Source: Elusimicrobia bacterium RIFOXYA2_FULL_47_53
GTDB taxonomy: Bacteria > Elusimicrobiota > Endomicrobiia > Endomicrobiales > XYA2-FULL-47-53
DNA: 64,000 nucleotides
Assembly: GCA_001800315.1 (NCBI GenBank)
Contig: MGVE01000006.1
Coordinates: 62,001-126,000 of the forward strand
Direction of reading: 5' to 3'
A program made the translations under genes and the position numbers. The notes beneath the pieces are model-generated. The model was not told the DNA's origin. It was given only the letters and a program-made list of their open reading frames with translations, and searched no databases. This document shows, in pieces, positions 1 through 9,612 of the stretch (positions are counted from its first letter, which is position 1; each line of letters starts with the position of its first letter).

Positions 1-23
1 TAGACTAACCGTAACCTTGAATT

Positions 24-611
24 ATGAAAAAAATATTGAGAATAGGCATATTCGGCGGATCTTTTGACCCGGTTCATATTGGACACATCGGCCTGGCCAG
101 GGCCGCGAAACTTCAGTATAAGCTTGATAAAGTAATTTTCGTTCCGGCAAAGTATCCTCCTCACAAAATATCCAAAAGGCTCTCGTCCCCGGCTGTCCGC
201 CTTAAGATGCTGAGAGCCGCGCTAAACAATACCGCCGCTTTTTCCGTAAGCCGTTTTGAGCTGGTCCGGAGCGGAACAACTTATACTTACCAGACTCTTA
301 AACACTTTAAAAAGGTTTATCCCGGGGCAGAACTTTTTTTTCTGCTCGGGAAAGATTCACTGCTTGATGTAAAAAACTGGAAGAACGCCGGCCTGCTGCC
401 CCGCTTGTGCGGATTTATAGCGGCCGGCAGAGCGGGAGCTTTCGGGCATGCGCCGGCCTGGCTGACGGCAAACACTGAATTTATTTCCGGAAAACTGCCA
501 ACCGTGTCCTCCTCCGGCATAAGAAAAGATATCTCGCTGGGAAAATCCGTTTCGCGGCTTCTGCCGCGCGGCGTGGCGGGGCTTATAAAAAAATATGCGC
601 CATACAGATAA
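24..611 (+). CDS. nadD: Nicotinate-nucleotide adenylyltransferase (NadD)
   Basis: N-terminal RIGIFGGSFDPVHIGHIGLA nucleotidyltransferase motif and C-terminal SSSGIRKDISLGKSVSRLLPRGVAGLIKKY typical of NadD; followed by yqeK as is common. Confidence 0.95.
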   Translation: MKKILRIGIFGGSFDPVHIGHIGLARAAKLQYKLDKVIFVPAKYPPHKISKRLSSPAVRLKMLRAALNNTAAFSVSRFELVRSGTTYTYQTLKHFKKVYPGAELFFLLGKDSLLDVKNWKNAGLLPRLCGFIAAGRAGAFGHAPAWLTANTEFISGKLPTVSSSGIRKDISLGKSVSRLLPRGVAGLIKKYAPYR

Positions 612-1164
612 AATACTGCCTTACCTTAAGAAAAAACTTGGCAGCGCCCGGTTTAAGCACACTCTCGGAACGACTAAGACGGCCGAGGCGCTGGCTCTCG
701 CTCACGGAGAAAACGCCGAAAACGCGGTTCTCGCGGCTCTTTTGCACGACATGGCAAGATGGATGAGCGCCAGACAGATGATAGCCTATGTCAAAAAATA
801 TAAAGTCCGCGTTCCCGACCTTGAAAATGTTGTAAAATATAATCCTTCACTGCTTCATGGATTTGTCGGCGCGGACATGGCGCGGCGAATATTTAAAGTC
901 AAAGACCGTTCGGTCCTTGAAGCAATAGCTCTGCACACTCTCGGCGGGCCGAATATGTGCAGGCTGGCCAAGATACTATACCTGGCTGACATTACCTCTC
1001 CGGACAGAAGGCATAGCGGAGTAAAAACAATAAAACGCCTCGCCGAAAAAGACCTGGATAAAGCCATGACGGCCGCTTCGGCTTCAAAAATCGCCTTTGT
1101 GCTCAGAAAAAATGCCTGGCTCCATCCGGATGCCGCCAGAACATGGAACAGTCTTATAAAATGA
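595..1164 (+). CDS. yqeK: HD-domain hydrolase, YqeK family
   Basis: HTLGTTKTAEALA...LLHDMARWM, LLHGFVGADMA, ALHTLGGPNMCRLAKILYLADI HD-domain pattern; overlaps the nadD stop. Confidence 0.88.
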   Translation: MRHTDKILPYLKKKLGSARFKHTLGTTKTAEALALAHGENAENAVLAALLHDMARWMSARQMIAYVKKYKVRVPDLENVVKYNPSLLHGFVGADMARRIFKVKDRSVLEAIALHTLGGPNMCRLAKILYLADITSPDRRHSGVKTIKRLAEKDLDKAMTAASASKIAFVLRKNAWLHPDAARTWNSLIK

Positions 1165-2348
1165 ATAACTTTAAACTAAAACCCGCGCATATAATTCTTC
1201 TGGCGACCCTGGTCCTGGCCACGGCAGCCATTTTTCTTTCCTGGAGAAGCCCCCTCTCAAAAGCCATAAGGAACGGGGAGCGCATAAACGGCGTAATCAT
1301 AGGCACCGACTGGGTGGATTACGCGCGCCATTCGGATACGCTGATCTTCGTGAGCTATGACCCGTCAAAAAGATTTTTGGATGTAATCTCCATACCAAGA
1401 GACACGCATTTCAGCCCGGCCGGATACAATTTTCAGAAAATCAACGAAGTTTACGCGTACCATTACAGGACTAAAAAAAGCGACAAGGCCGCCTGCCACG
1501 AAGTTATGCTGGCGGTTGAACAGCTTTTCCAGGACAAAGCGGCAATTCCCTATTTTGTGAGGGTGGACTACTCAAGCTTTAAAAAATTCATAGACCTTGT
1601 GGGCGGCGTTGACCTGGATGTGGAAGAGCCCATGAACTATGACGATTCGTGGGGCAAACTGCACATTCATTTTGAACCCGGCCCGCAGCACATGAACGGC
1701 CAGAAAGCTTTGGAATATGTCCGTTACCGCGGCGCGGCCGGCGACATAGGCAGGGTTTACCGTCAGCAGAGATTTATGAAAGCCGTGGTTTCAAGATTCA
1801 AGAACCCGTACAACCTTTTCAAATTGCCAAAAATAACGGCGGTGCTCGCAAAAGAAATTGACACAAATGTCTCGCTCTGGGATATTTTTTCCGGCCTTAT
1901 TGAGCTGAAGGACCTTAAGGTCCGCAATATACGCTTCGCCCAGCTTCCGGGCGCCCCCAAAAGAAACTACTGGGAAGTTGATATTGAAAACTCGGCCGGA
2001 CTCATGGAGAAGATAATCCCTTCAAGCTCAACCGTGGTTTCACAGGGCCCGAAAATAAGAATTGAGGTCTGGAACGCCTCCGGAAAAAACGGCCTCGCGG
2101 AAGAGATTTCCTGGATACTCAGAAAACAGGGCTTTGATGTCATAGACTGGGGCACCTTCTCGGTCAGGCAGAAAAAAACACTGATCAAGGATCTTAAAGG
2201 CGATATAAGGTCGGCGCAGAGAATAGCCGAGATCCTTTCCTGCGGCGAGGTTGTGACGCGGTTTGACGAAAGAAAGCTTGTAAATATATCCGTTATTCTC
2301 GGCGAAGACAGTATCCCGGTGCCGGGGGCGCTCAAGCGCGAAGAATAG
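1143..2348 (+). CDS. LytR-CpsA-Psr (LCP) family protein with LytR_C-like C-terminal domain
   Basis: N-terminal TM; GTDWVDYARHSDTLIFVSYDPSKRFLDVISIPRDT, INEVYAYH, DLVGGVDLDVEEPMNYDD, GPQHMNGQKALEYVRYRGAAGDIGRVYRQQRFMKAV are LCP motifs; RIEVWNASGKNGLAEEISWILRKQGFDV is LytR_C-like. Confidence 0.92.
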   Translation: MEQSYKMNNFKLKPAHIILLATLVLATAAIFLSWRSPLSKAIRNGERINGVIIGTDWVDYARHSDTLIFVSYDPSKRFLDVISIPRDTHFSPAGYNFQKINEVYAYHYRTKKSDKAACHEVMLAVEQLFQDKAAIPYFVRVDYSSFKKFIDLVGGVDLDVEEPMNYDDSWGKLHIHFEPGPQHMNGQKALEYVRYRGAAGDIGRVYRQQRFMKAVVSRFKNPYNLFKLPKITAVLAKEIDTNVSLWDIFSGLIELKDLKVRNIRFAQLPGAPKRNYWEVDIENSAGLMEKIIPSSSTVVSQGPKIRIEVWNASGKNGLAEEISWILRKQGFDVIDWGTFSVRQKKTLIKDLKGDIRSAQRIAEILSCGEVVTRFDERKLVNISVILGEDSIPVPGALKREE

Positions 2349-2420
2349 AACATCAAGAACAGCACAACCTATAACCTGTTACACCCCGGGGGTGTTACGG
2401 GTTAAGCACGGGAGGTATTT

Positions 2421-3488
2421 ATGGAAATGTTTGACATCCTCAAAACCGCCGTAGACAGAAACGCCTCTGACATCCACCTTGTGATCGGGAAACCTCCGAT
2501 GCTCAGAGTCAGGGGAAGCATCCTCGCCATAGAAGAAATGCCCGTGCTCTCGCTGGAAGATTCAAGAAAACTGATTTACTCCATCCTCAACGACGACCAG
2601 AAATCCAAATTTGAACAGAATATGGAGCTTGACTGCTCCTTCTCGCTGCGCGGAGTTTCGCGTTTCAGGGTAAATGTCTTTATGCAGAAAAACGGCCCGG
2701 AGGCGGTGCTCAGGGTAATATCCTCTAAAATCCCCGAACCGGAGGAATTAAAGCTGACGCCCTCTATTCTTCAGTTCGCGGATATGCCAAGAGGGCTGGT
2801 GTTAGTTACCGGCCCGACAGGATCCGGCAAATCCACGACACTCGCCTGCCTTTTAAACCTTGTCAACCAGAAAAGATACGAGCACATTCTGACAATAGAA
2901 GACCCCATTGAATTTGTTTATGAAAACAAAAACTGCATCGTAAGGCAGAGAGAAGTCGGCCAGCAGACAAAAAGTTTCAGCAACGCCCTGAAGTACGCCT
3001 TGAGGCAGGACCCGGATGTAGTGCTTATCGGCGAAATGCGCGACTTGGAAACCATCTCCGCGGCCCTGACTATCGCGGAAACCGGGCATCTGGCTTTCGC
3101 AACCCTGCATACGACCGACGCCGCGCAGACGGTGGACAGGATAATTGATGTGTTTCCGCCGCACCAGCAGCAGCAGGTCAGAGTCCAGCTCTCGGTAACA
3201 CTAAAGGGTGTTGTTTCTCAGACGCTGCTGCCAAAAGCCGACGGTATCGGGCGCGTGGCGGCCCGCGAGGTAATGGTGGTTACACCGGCTATTTCAAATC
3301 TTATCAGGGAAGGAAAGACGCATCAGATCTATTCGGCCATTGAGACCGGCGGAAAATTCGGCATGATAAGCTTAGATCGCGCCATGCTCCAGCTGGTCCA
3401 GGAAGGGCTTGTGAACATGGATGACGCCGTGGCAAAAGCCCACAATCCGGAGTATGTGAAATCCGGCGGCAAACTGAGCGGACTATAA
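2421..3488 (+). CDS. pilT: Type IV pilus retraction ATPase PilT
   Basis: DILKTAVDRNASDIHLVIGKPPMLRVRG; Walker A GPTGSGKSTT; EDPIEFVYENKNCIVRQREVGQQT; DPDVVLIGEMRDLETISAALTIAETGHLAFATLHTTDAAQTVDRIIDVFPPHQQQQVR. Confidence 0.95.
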   Translation: MEMFDILKTAVDRNASDIHLVIGKPPMLRVRGSILAIEEMPVLSLEDSRKLIYSILNDDQKSKFEQNMELDCSFSLRGVSRFRVNVFMQKNGPEAVLRVISSKIPEPEELKLTPSILQFADMPRGLVLVTGPTGSGKSTTLACLLNLVNQKRYEHILTIEDPIEFVYENKNCIVRQREVGQQTKSFSNALKYALRQDPDVVLIGEMRDLETISAALTIAETGHLAFATLHTTDAAQTVDRIIDVFPPHQQQQVRVQLSVTLKGVVSQTLLPKADGIGRVAAREVMVVTPAISNLIREGKTHQIYSAIETGGKFGMISLDRAMLQLVQEGLVNMDDAVAKAHNPEYVKSGGKLSGL

Positions 3489-3506
3489 TTTTCCGGGAGA
3501 AAACCT

Positions 3507-4442
3507 ATGGATAAAATATCCCTTTTGAAATCTGTTTTTATTTTCAGCGGCCTGAGCGACCCCATAGTAAAAGATATGAGCAAATATCTTAAGGAAGCCG
3601 CTTTCAAAGCCGGAAAATCAATATTTCTGGAAAATGACAAGGCCGACGCTTTTTACATTATTGACAAGGGCGATGTCTCCATCTCAAAGAGAATGGGAAA
3701 GGATAAGGAAAAAATCCTTTCCATGCTCGGGCCCGGCAGCGCCTTCGGTGAAATGGCTTTCTTTTCGGACTCGCCCAGGATCGCCGACGCCACAGCCAGG
3801 ACCGATTCTCTGCTGTACAAAATTGAAAGGAAAGATTTTCTGGATTTTATTTCCAGGGAATCCGCGGCGGGATTAAAGATACTGTCGGCGCTGCTGCAGA
3901 TCTCCATGAACAGGCTTGAGCACACCAGCAGAGAGCTTGCCACGGTATATCACACGGGAAAGATAATTTCCTCGGGCAAAAAATTAGAGGAAATCCTGGC
4001 GCAAATTAAAGAGGAGCTGCTGCTCGCCGTCCCGGAAGCCGACGATGCCGCCATTTACCTTTATAACGAATTCAATGTTGAGTTTGAGCCGGCTTCAGCG
4101 CCCTCCGCCATGAAAGAGGTTCTGCCCGATGATCCGCTCATTCTTGAGCTCAAGTCAAACCCCGAGGGGCTTTTATTTAAAGATTTCGGAAAGTCCGGTT
4201 TTAAGCTCGCCGGTATTGATAATATCGTTAAATCAATTATTATAGCTCCCGCCATGAAGGGCGAGGCTATGGAGGGTTTTTTGTGCCTCTGGTCCGCTAA
4301 AGACGCCGACGGGCTCAAGAACAGCTACAAACTTCTGCTCTCAAGCGTCGCCGGACAGCTCGCCGAAGCCATTGAAAACATACACCACCAGCAGGAAGAG
4401 CGCGACAGACAACGCCTTAAAAGCGCGAGAGAGTATATCTAA
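3507..4442 (+). CDS. Cyclic nucleotide-binding domain protein with C-terminal GAF-like region
   Basis: CNB-domain pattern GKSIFLENDKADAFYIIDKGDVSISKR...LGPGSAFGEMAFFSDSPRIADATARTDSLLYKIERKDF; the C-terminal ~160 aa resembles a GAF-type fold (weaker). Confidence 0.85.
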   Translation: MDKISLLKSVFIFSGLSDPIVKDMSKYLKEAAFKAGKSIFLENDKADAFYIIDKGDVSISKRMGKDKEKILSMLGPGSAFGEMAFFSDSPRIADATARTDSLLYKIERKDFLDFISRESAAGLKILSALLQISMNRLEHTSRELATVYHTGKIISSGKKLEEILAQIKEELLLAVPEADDAAIYLYNEFNVEFEPASAPSAMKEVLPDDPLILELKSNPEGLLFKDFGKSGFKLAGIDNIVKSIIIAPAMKGEAMEGFLCLWSAKDADGLKNSYKLLLSSVAGQLAEAIENIHHQQEERDRQRLKSAREYI

Positions 4443-4793
4443 ATGAGCAAAATTAACTATTTAAAACTTGCCAAAGAAGCCGCGAAAATAGCGGACGGGA
4501 AAAAGTGTTCCGCCGTGCTGCTTTTAAGCATGAAAAAATTCACGGTTATCGCCGAGTATTTCGTGATAGCTACCGCCGAATCCTCTCCCCAGAGAAACGC
4601 CGTGATAAACGCCGTTGAAAAGCATTTCAACGAGTCCGGAGGCCCGGCTGTTTTGCACAGGGACGGCCGTTCGTCGGAATCCTGGTCCGCGCTTGATTAC
4701 GGCGGGCTGATAATTCACATAATGTCGCCGGAAGCCAGGTCGTTTTTCTGCCTGGAGAAAATCTGGGACGGCGCCAGGCAGCTGGAGTTTTAG
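4443..4793 (+). CDS. rsfS: Ribosomal silencing factor RsfS
   Basis: AAKIADGKKCSAVLLLSMKKFTVIAEYFVIATAESSPQRNAVINAVEK...GLIIHIMSPEARSFFCLEKIWDGA, RsfS/Iojap family pattern. Confidence 0.93.
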   Translation: MSKINYLKLAKEAAKIADGKKCSAVLLLSMKKFTVIAEYFVIATAESSPQRNAVINAVEKHFNESGGPAVLHRDGRSSESWSALDYGGLIIHIMSPEARSFFCLEKIWDGARQLEF

Positions 4794-4796
4794 CGT

Positions 4797-5900
4797 TTGG
4801 ATAAAGTTGAGATCGCCGTCATCGGAGCGGGCGCGGCAGGCCTTGCCGCGGCCCTCAAGCTTTCTTCCTCCGGGAAAGAAGTGCTACTCCTTGAAAAAAA
4901 CGAAAGCTACGGCCGTGAAACTTCAAGCCGCAGCAGCGAAGTGATTCATTCCGGGTTATACTACCCCCAAAACTCCCTAAAAGCCTCTCTCTGTGTCAGG
5001 GGCAATTCCCTGATTTATTCCTACTGTCGTAAAAAACGCATACCTTTTAAAAACACGGGCAAAATTGTAGCTGCCTCCGGTAATTCCGAACTTGAGCAGC
5101 TCGCGGACCTTATGCGAAGCGGCAGCAAAAACGGCGTTAAAGGGCTGCGGCTGTTAAGCACGGCGGAACTGCGCTCCCTGGAGCCGGATATTAACTCGGC
5201 CGGCGGCCTTTTCGTTCCCTCAACCGGTATAATGGATTCTCACTCTCTCATGAAATCTTTGTATAGCGAATTTAGAGCCTCAGGCGGGCTTGCGGTTTTC
5301 AACTGTGAGGTCACCGGGATACAAAAGAGCGGTAAGGGCGGTTATGAGATAAAGTCTTCCGGCGACAGCTACAGTTTCCTGGCCGGCAAGCTGATAAACT
5401 GCGCCGGGCTCGGCAGCGAACGGATAGCCCGCGCGGCCGGCATTGATACCGTCAAAGCGGACTACAGGCTTCATTTCTGCAAGGGTGATTATTACAGAAT
5501 AAAAAAACGCTTCGCGGTCTCAAGGCTGATTTACCCGGTTCCGGCCCCGGAGCTCCACAATCTCGGCGTTCATCTGACAACCGGCCTGTCCGGAGGCTTA
5601 AGGCTGGGGCCTAACGCGTATTATGTTGACTCCATAGATTATTCTTTCGGAACAAAAGACAGCTCTGTTTTTTTATCTTCCGCGAAAACTTTTCTCCCCG
5701 GCCTTGAACCCGGCGACCTCTGCCCCGACACCTCGGGCATAAGGCCAAAACTCCAGGGGCCGGGAGAGGCTTTCAGGGATTTTGTGATAAAAGATGAATC
5801 CGACAAAGGTTTGCCCGGCCTTATCAACCTTACCGGGATAGAGTCCCCCGGGCTTACCTCCTGCCTCGCAATAGCCGAGTACATTGAACAAATCCTTTAA
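4797..5900 (+). CDS. FAD-dependent oxidoreductase, L-2-hydroxyglutarate oxidase (LhgO)-like
   Basis: GAGAAGLAAALKLSSSGKEVLLLEKNESYGRETSSRSSEVIHSGLYYP dinucleotide-binding motif and the HSGLYYP motif typical of LhgO-like DAO proteins; C-terminal GLINLTGIESPGLTSCLAIAEYI. TTG start at 4797. Confidence 0.85.
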   Translation: MDKVEIAVIGAGAAGLAAALKLSSSGKEVLLLEKNESYGRETSSRSSEVIHSGLYYPQNSLKASLCVRGNSLIYSYCRKKRIPFKNTGKIVAASGNSELEQLADLMRSGSKNGVKGLRLLSTAELRSLEPDINSAGGLFVPSTGIMDSHSLMKSLYSEFRASGGLAVFNCEVTGIQKSGKGGYEIKSSGDSYSFLAGKLINCAGLGSERIARAAGIDTVKADYRLHFCKGDYYRIKKRFAVSRLIYPVPAPELHNLGVHLTTGLSGGLRLGPNAYYVDSIDYSFGTKDSSVFLSSAKTFLPGLEPGDLCPDTSGIRPKLQGPGEAFRDFVIKDESDKGLPGLINLTGIESPGLTSCLAIAEYIEQIL

Positions 5901-5952
5901 TTTATATTAATAAATCATGGCTGATCAAATTGTATGCGTATGGCAATAAATA

Positions 5953-6022
5953 GAAAATCCCTTATCTAAATTTTACCGCAAACCGGGGCCTAAGAATACG
6001 GAATAAATGACAAGGGATTTTC
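5953..6022. terminator. Inverted repeat between convergent genes, candidate bidirectional terminator
   Basis: GAAAATCCCTT (5953-5963) and AAGGGATTTTC (6012-6022) are complementary 11-mers, located between the + gene ending at 5900 and the - operon ending at 6046. The loop is long (~48 nt). Confidence 0.4.
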
Positions 6023-6045
6023 CAGGAATAACCGCGTTTTCTCTG

Positions 6046-8130
6046 CTATTTAATCTCCTTTAACAACACGGTAGGATATTTGTATATTTTGCCGGCTTTT
6101 TCAGAGCAGACCCATAGGGCTGAACCGGAACCGGCAATGCCGCTGAGGCCGTAGCCCTTCTCCTCGGCGTCAGGCGTAATATATACAGCCAGCACGCTCA
6201 ACTCGTCGTCAAGATTGTGTTTGTATATCTTATTGGTCTTTGAATCCGAGCTCCAGAGGTTAGTGCCGTCAAAATACAGGCTTGAGGGGCTCGTGCCCGG
6301 GCTTTTGTATTCCCTTTCAACGCTCAACTGCGCGTCAAGCCTGTGGCGGTAAATCGCGGCTTTCGCGCTGTCGCAGGTCCATAGAACTTTCCCGTCGCCG
6401 GCAATACCGCTCGGCGCGCCGTTCGGAGCCGGATAGGAGTTTACTATCGTGAGCGCGGCGTCCACATTGTGCTTATAAATTTTCTTGTCCCAGGAATCAG
6501 CCGACCATATAAAACCGTCGGCCCAGCTTAAGGCTGTGATGTGTTTCCCGGGGAAATAGAATATTTTTGAGATTGAGAGCGAACTATCCGTTTTGTGTTT
6601 ATATATGCCCTGGCCCATCCAGTCGCAGGACCATATGTTCTGGCCGTCAAAGGCTATGCTGGTGGGCTGTGAATAGGGCGTTGAAAAAGCCAGCGCCCTT
6701 ATTTCCGCGTCTGCCATTTTTTTAATAAAATAGTCCGCCCCAAAATAGAGGCCGGCGCATATCAGGAGCGCGGAAAATACCGTAACCGCGATTTTAAGCA
6801 GTTTCCCGGCGGGTTTAATCTTGCCCCAGAATTCCGGAACAGCCAGGCTCTGGTAGGCGGCTCTGCTGACAATATTCCAGGTGTCGTCGGTTGAGTAAGG
6901 CGGCGACACGATGTCAAAACCCTCCCTGGCCGCCCTTACACCGTCCCTGCTTTTGGCGTCGCCAAACAACAGCACCGGCACAGAAGGGAACTTTGCCCTG
7001 ATAAGGGATGCCTTTTTGATGTGCCGGACCGAAACAACAGCGACCCTTGGTTTTATACCCTCCACCGCCGCCGCGACATTTTTATCTGGAAGAGCAACCA
7101 CTTCGGCCTGAGATTTTGCCGCGGCCTTCTCTATGACTGCCGCCTCGTCGGCGGCGAGCAGTACCGCTATTTTAAAATGTTTCTGCGTGGTCTGGGGCAT
7201 ATCAAAAACCAGCGAATACGCCTCAATTTCATTTTCTATATTTTGCACGACTTTCGCGAGAATATCGGAAGCTCCCCGGCCGGTCTTTTCTTTCGCGAAG
7301 AGTTTAGCTATTCCCCTTAAAGGGCCGGTATGCTGTTTGAGGCCCGCGACAAAGTTCCTCTGGGACTCTTTTTCGGCGTTAACCGCCTTCTTTCTGTCTT
7401 CCTCGGACTGAATTTTAATAAAAGCGAGGTCGTTGAGCGCCGCGGCCTTTTCTTTTTCGGATTTTTCTTTTGCCTCGGCCAGGCTTTTTATTTCCTGCTC
7501 GTTATCTGAAATTTTCTTCTCAAGCTCGGCTCTTTTAGCGGCAAAATCATCGGTCAGCCTTTTAATTTCGGAGTCAATCTCGGCGATTCTTCCCTTAAGC
7601 AGTTCTGCCTGCGTTATTCCCAGCGAAATCTTCTCCTCGTAAGAAGCTCTTATTTTGTTAAATTCTTCTTCCTGCTCCCTGAGTCCGGCCTCGTTTTCCT
7701 CTTTCTCGGAGATTAATTTTGCGTTCAGGTCGTTTAAGCGCTCCTGCATTCTCTTTACTTCCGTCTCGGCGCTTTTAACCTTTTCTTCGTTCAACAACCG
7801 GTTTTTTTCTATCAGCAGATCGGCTTCTTTTGCCTTTAACCTGTTCTCCCATTCCATCCCCTCTTTTTCCAGGCGCCTTTCAAATTCCCGGAGCTGCTGA
7901 TTATACTGGTCAATCTGGAGCTGCTGCTGGGAAAGCTTTGCCTCAAGCGCCTTTTTTTCCTCGTCGCGCGCCAGCACCTTTTTATTCCACAGGATCTTTT
8001 CTTCGTCTATCCTGCGCTTCCAGTAGTCGTCGGGGGAAGGAAAATTAAAATTTCGGACCGCGTCGTCCTGCACGGCCATCTCGGCCTTGAGCCGCTCCAG
8101 CTCACTGTCTAAATCTTTAAATTCATCCAT
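6046..8130 (-). CDS. Coiled-coil protein with receiver-like domain, TM helix and C-terminal ~48-aa propeller-like repeats
   Basis: N-terminal coiled coil; receiver-like segment FKIAVLLAADEAAVIEKAAAKSQAEVVALPD...PRVAVVSVRHIKKASLIRAKFPSVPVLLFGDAKSRDGVRAAREGFDIVSPP; TM LLKIAVTVFSALLICAGLYFGADYF; five C-terminal units of the form DGxxLWSxDSxxxxIYKHxLDxxLSV. Confidence 0.8.
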   Translation of the reverse strand: MDEFKDLDSELERLKAEMAVQDDAVRNFNFPSPDDYWKRRIDEEKILWNKKVLARDEEKKALEAKLSQQQLQIDQYNQQLREFERRLEKEGMEWENRLKAKEADLLIEKNRLLNEEKVKSAETEVKRMQERLNDLNAKLISEKEENEAGLREQEEEFNKIRASYEEKISLGITQAELLKGRIAEIDSEIKRLTDDFAAKRAELEKKISDNEQEIKSLAEAKEKSEKEKAAALNDLAFIKIQSEEDRKKAVNAEKESQRNFVAGLKQHTGPLRGIAKLFAKEKTGRGASDILAKVVQNIENEIEAYSLVFDMPQTTQKHFKIAVLLAADEAAVIEKAAAKSQAEVVALPDKNVAAAVEGIKPRVAVVSVRHIKKASLIRAKFPSVPVLLFGDAKSRDGVRAAREGFDIVSPPYSTDDTWNIVSRAAYQSLAVPEFWGKIKPAGKLLKIAVTVFSALLICAGLYFGADYFIKKMADAEIRALAFSTPYSQPTSIAFDGQNIWSCDWMGQGIYKHKTDSSLSISKIFYFPGKHITALSWADGFIWSADSWDKKIYKHNVDAALTIVNSYPAPNGAPSGIAGDGKVLWTCDSAKAAIYRHRLDAQLSVEREYKSPGTSPSSLYFDGTNLWSSDSKTNKIYKHNLDDELSVLAVYITPDAEEKGYGLSGIAGSGSALWVCSEKAGKIYKYPTVLLKEIK

Positions 8131-8151
8131 TTTAACCTCCGTTGCGAAAGC

Positions 8152-9612
8152 TCAGGGAATCACTATTGTCTGTCCCGGCTTTAGGGATCCCTTTTCAATT
8201 TTGTCTTTGTTCGCGTCGTATATTTTAAGCCATTCGGATTTATTTCCGTAGTATTTTTCCGCAAGCAGCGGCAATGTTTCGCCGTCAAGCACCTTGTGGG
8301 TTTTCAGGCCCTGCTGTATGTATATTCTCCCAGGCACGGAAACTTTCTGCGCCGGCGCCGGCTGCTCCGCGATTTTATCAGGAGCGGCACGCAGCAGAGG
8401 AACCGCCGTTGTGCCGGCGGACAGAACGGCCTTACCGTTGCCTGCCGTTGACGAAGAGAGAACTACTTCGGCGGCGCTTGAAGGCCGCACATCGTAGTCC
8501 GATCTGGCAGCCGAAGAAGACACTGCCACAAGCCCGGAGTTGTCCAGCATTCCTGGCAGAACGGGATAAGACAAAGGTTTTATGTCCGGCTCCGCCGGTT
8601 TTTCAACCGGTTGGAGGACTTCACTTTCTTTGGGGACGGCCGCTGATTTTGTTTCGGCTTTACCGGTTTTCAGAAGCCCCGAAAACCGTGTGGTCAATGT
8701 AATATAATGAGTCCCGTTTGTCTTCTCTACTCCGTTGACCGGGAAATCTATTCCGTAATCCAAAGAAAATCTTTCTACATTGAGGCCCAGGCCGGCCGTC
8801 AGTTTATTGAACCTGGCATCCTTAAGAAACAAACCGAACCTTACGGCGAGCATATTGTTTAAAAGTATTTTTTCCGTACCCGCCGAAAAACTGCTTTTTT
8901 TGTTAACCATCCCGGCTTCCACGGCAAAGCTGAATCCCTGCTCGGCATAGCTTACGCCGGCGTAATCGCCCGGCTCAAGCTTATACGCCTCTTTTATTCC
9001 AAGGTCAGCCCCAAAAATATTGTGCCTGGTGTAAGATAGATTCATTGAATAGGGCAGTTTTACAAGTATGCCGGCGTCAAGATCAAAAGCGCTTTTAGAC
9101 TGTGCCGCGGCAAAGACCGGGTCTATGCGGGTGTAAGCGTCGGAACCGTATTTTATGCTTAAATATTTCACCGCTCCGCCGACGGACAGATAATTAAGCG
9201 GGCTTATGGCGCCCGCGACAACCCCGGATTCTTCCGAATAGGCACCGTCAAGCCTTATGCTTTTGTAGCCGGCTCCCGCGACCGCGCTCCCGGAAACCGG
9301 CAGGGCGAATGTAAATATGCCGTCTGAAATTGAGGATCTGTCGCTAAGGCCGTAAAATAGCCTGCCATAGGTTATTGAAAGCCGCGGGTCTTTAATACCG
9401 GAGAGGCCGGCGCTCTGAAGGAAAACAGAGCCCGGCTCGGGCAACAGCGGGGAATAAGTGTCCGCCATCGCGCGCGACCTGGCGCTCGCGGTGTTTTCCT
9501 CAAAAGCGCTGTAGGACGCCGAAGCGCAGGCGGCAACAACAGCCGCCGCGCATAAAATCCGCGTCATAAACCCGTACCTGGAGATAATGGCCTTCATAAT
9601 AATATTTGTCAT
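8152..9612 (-). CDS. PorV/UPF0164-like outer-membrane beta-barrel protein with C-terminal LysM domain
   Basis: Signal peptide, then ENTASARSRAMADTYSPLLPEPGSVFLQSAGLSGI...alternating beta segments; C-terminal LysM HKVLDGETLPLLAEKYYGNKSEWLKIYDANKDKIEKGSLKPGQTIVIP. Confidence 0.78.
   Translation of the reverse strand: MTNIIMKAIISRYGFMTRILCAAAVVAACASASYSAFEENTASARSRAMADTYSPLLPEPGSVFLQSAGLSGIKDPRLSITYGRLFYGLSDRSSISDGIFTFALPVSGSAVAGAGYKSIRLDGAYSEESGVVAGAISPLNYLSVGGAVKYLSIKYGSDAYTRIDPVFAAAQSKSAFDLDAGILVKLPYSMNLSYTRHNIFGADLGIKEAYKLEPGDYAGVSYAEQGFSFAVEAGMVNKKSSFSAGTEKILLNNMLAVRFGLFLKDARFNKLTAGLGLNVERFSLDYGIDFPVNGVEKTNGTHYITLTTRFSGLLKTGKAETKSAAVPKESEVLQPVEKPAEPDIKPLSYPVLPGMLDNSGLVAVSSSAARSDYDVRPSSAAEVVLSSSTAGNGKAVLSAGTTAVPLLRAAPDKIAEQPAPAQKVSVPGRIYIQQGLKTHKVLDGETLPLLAEKYYGNKSEWLKIYDANKDKIEKGSLKPGQTIVIP

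Noticed and set aside
2360-2415. GC-rich imperfect hairpin (GTTACACCCCGGGGGTGTTAC) between the LCP gene and pilT as a regulatory RNA
   Set aside because: Only a short imperfect stem with no U-tract and no known riboswitch consensus; too weak to call.
8274-8702. 142-aa + strand ORF opposite the barrel-LysM gene
   Set aside because: Antisense to a well-supported CDS, compositionally odd (Pro/Arg/Ala-rich), no recognisable motif.
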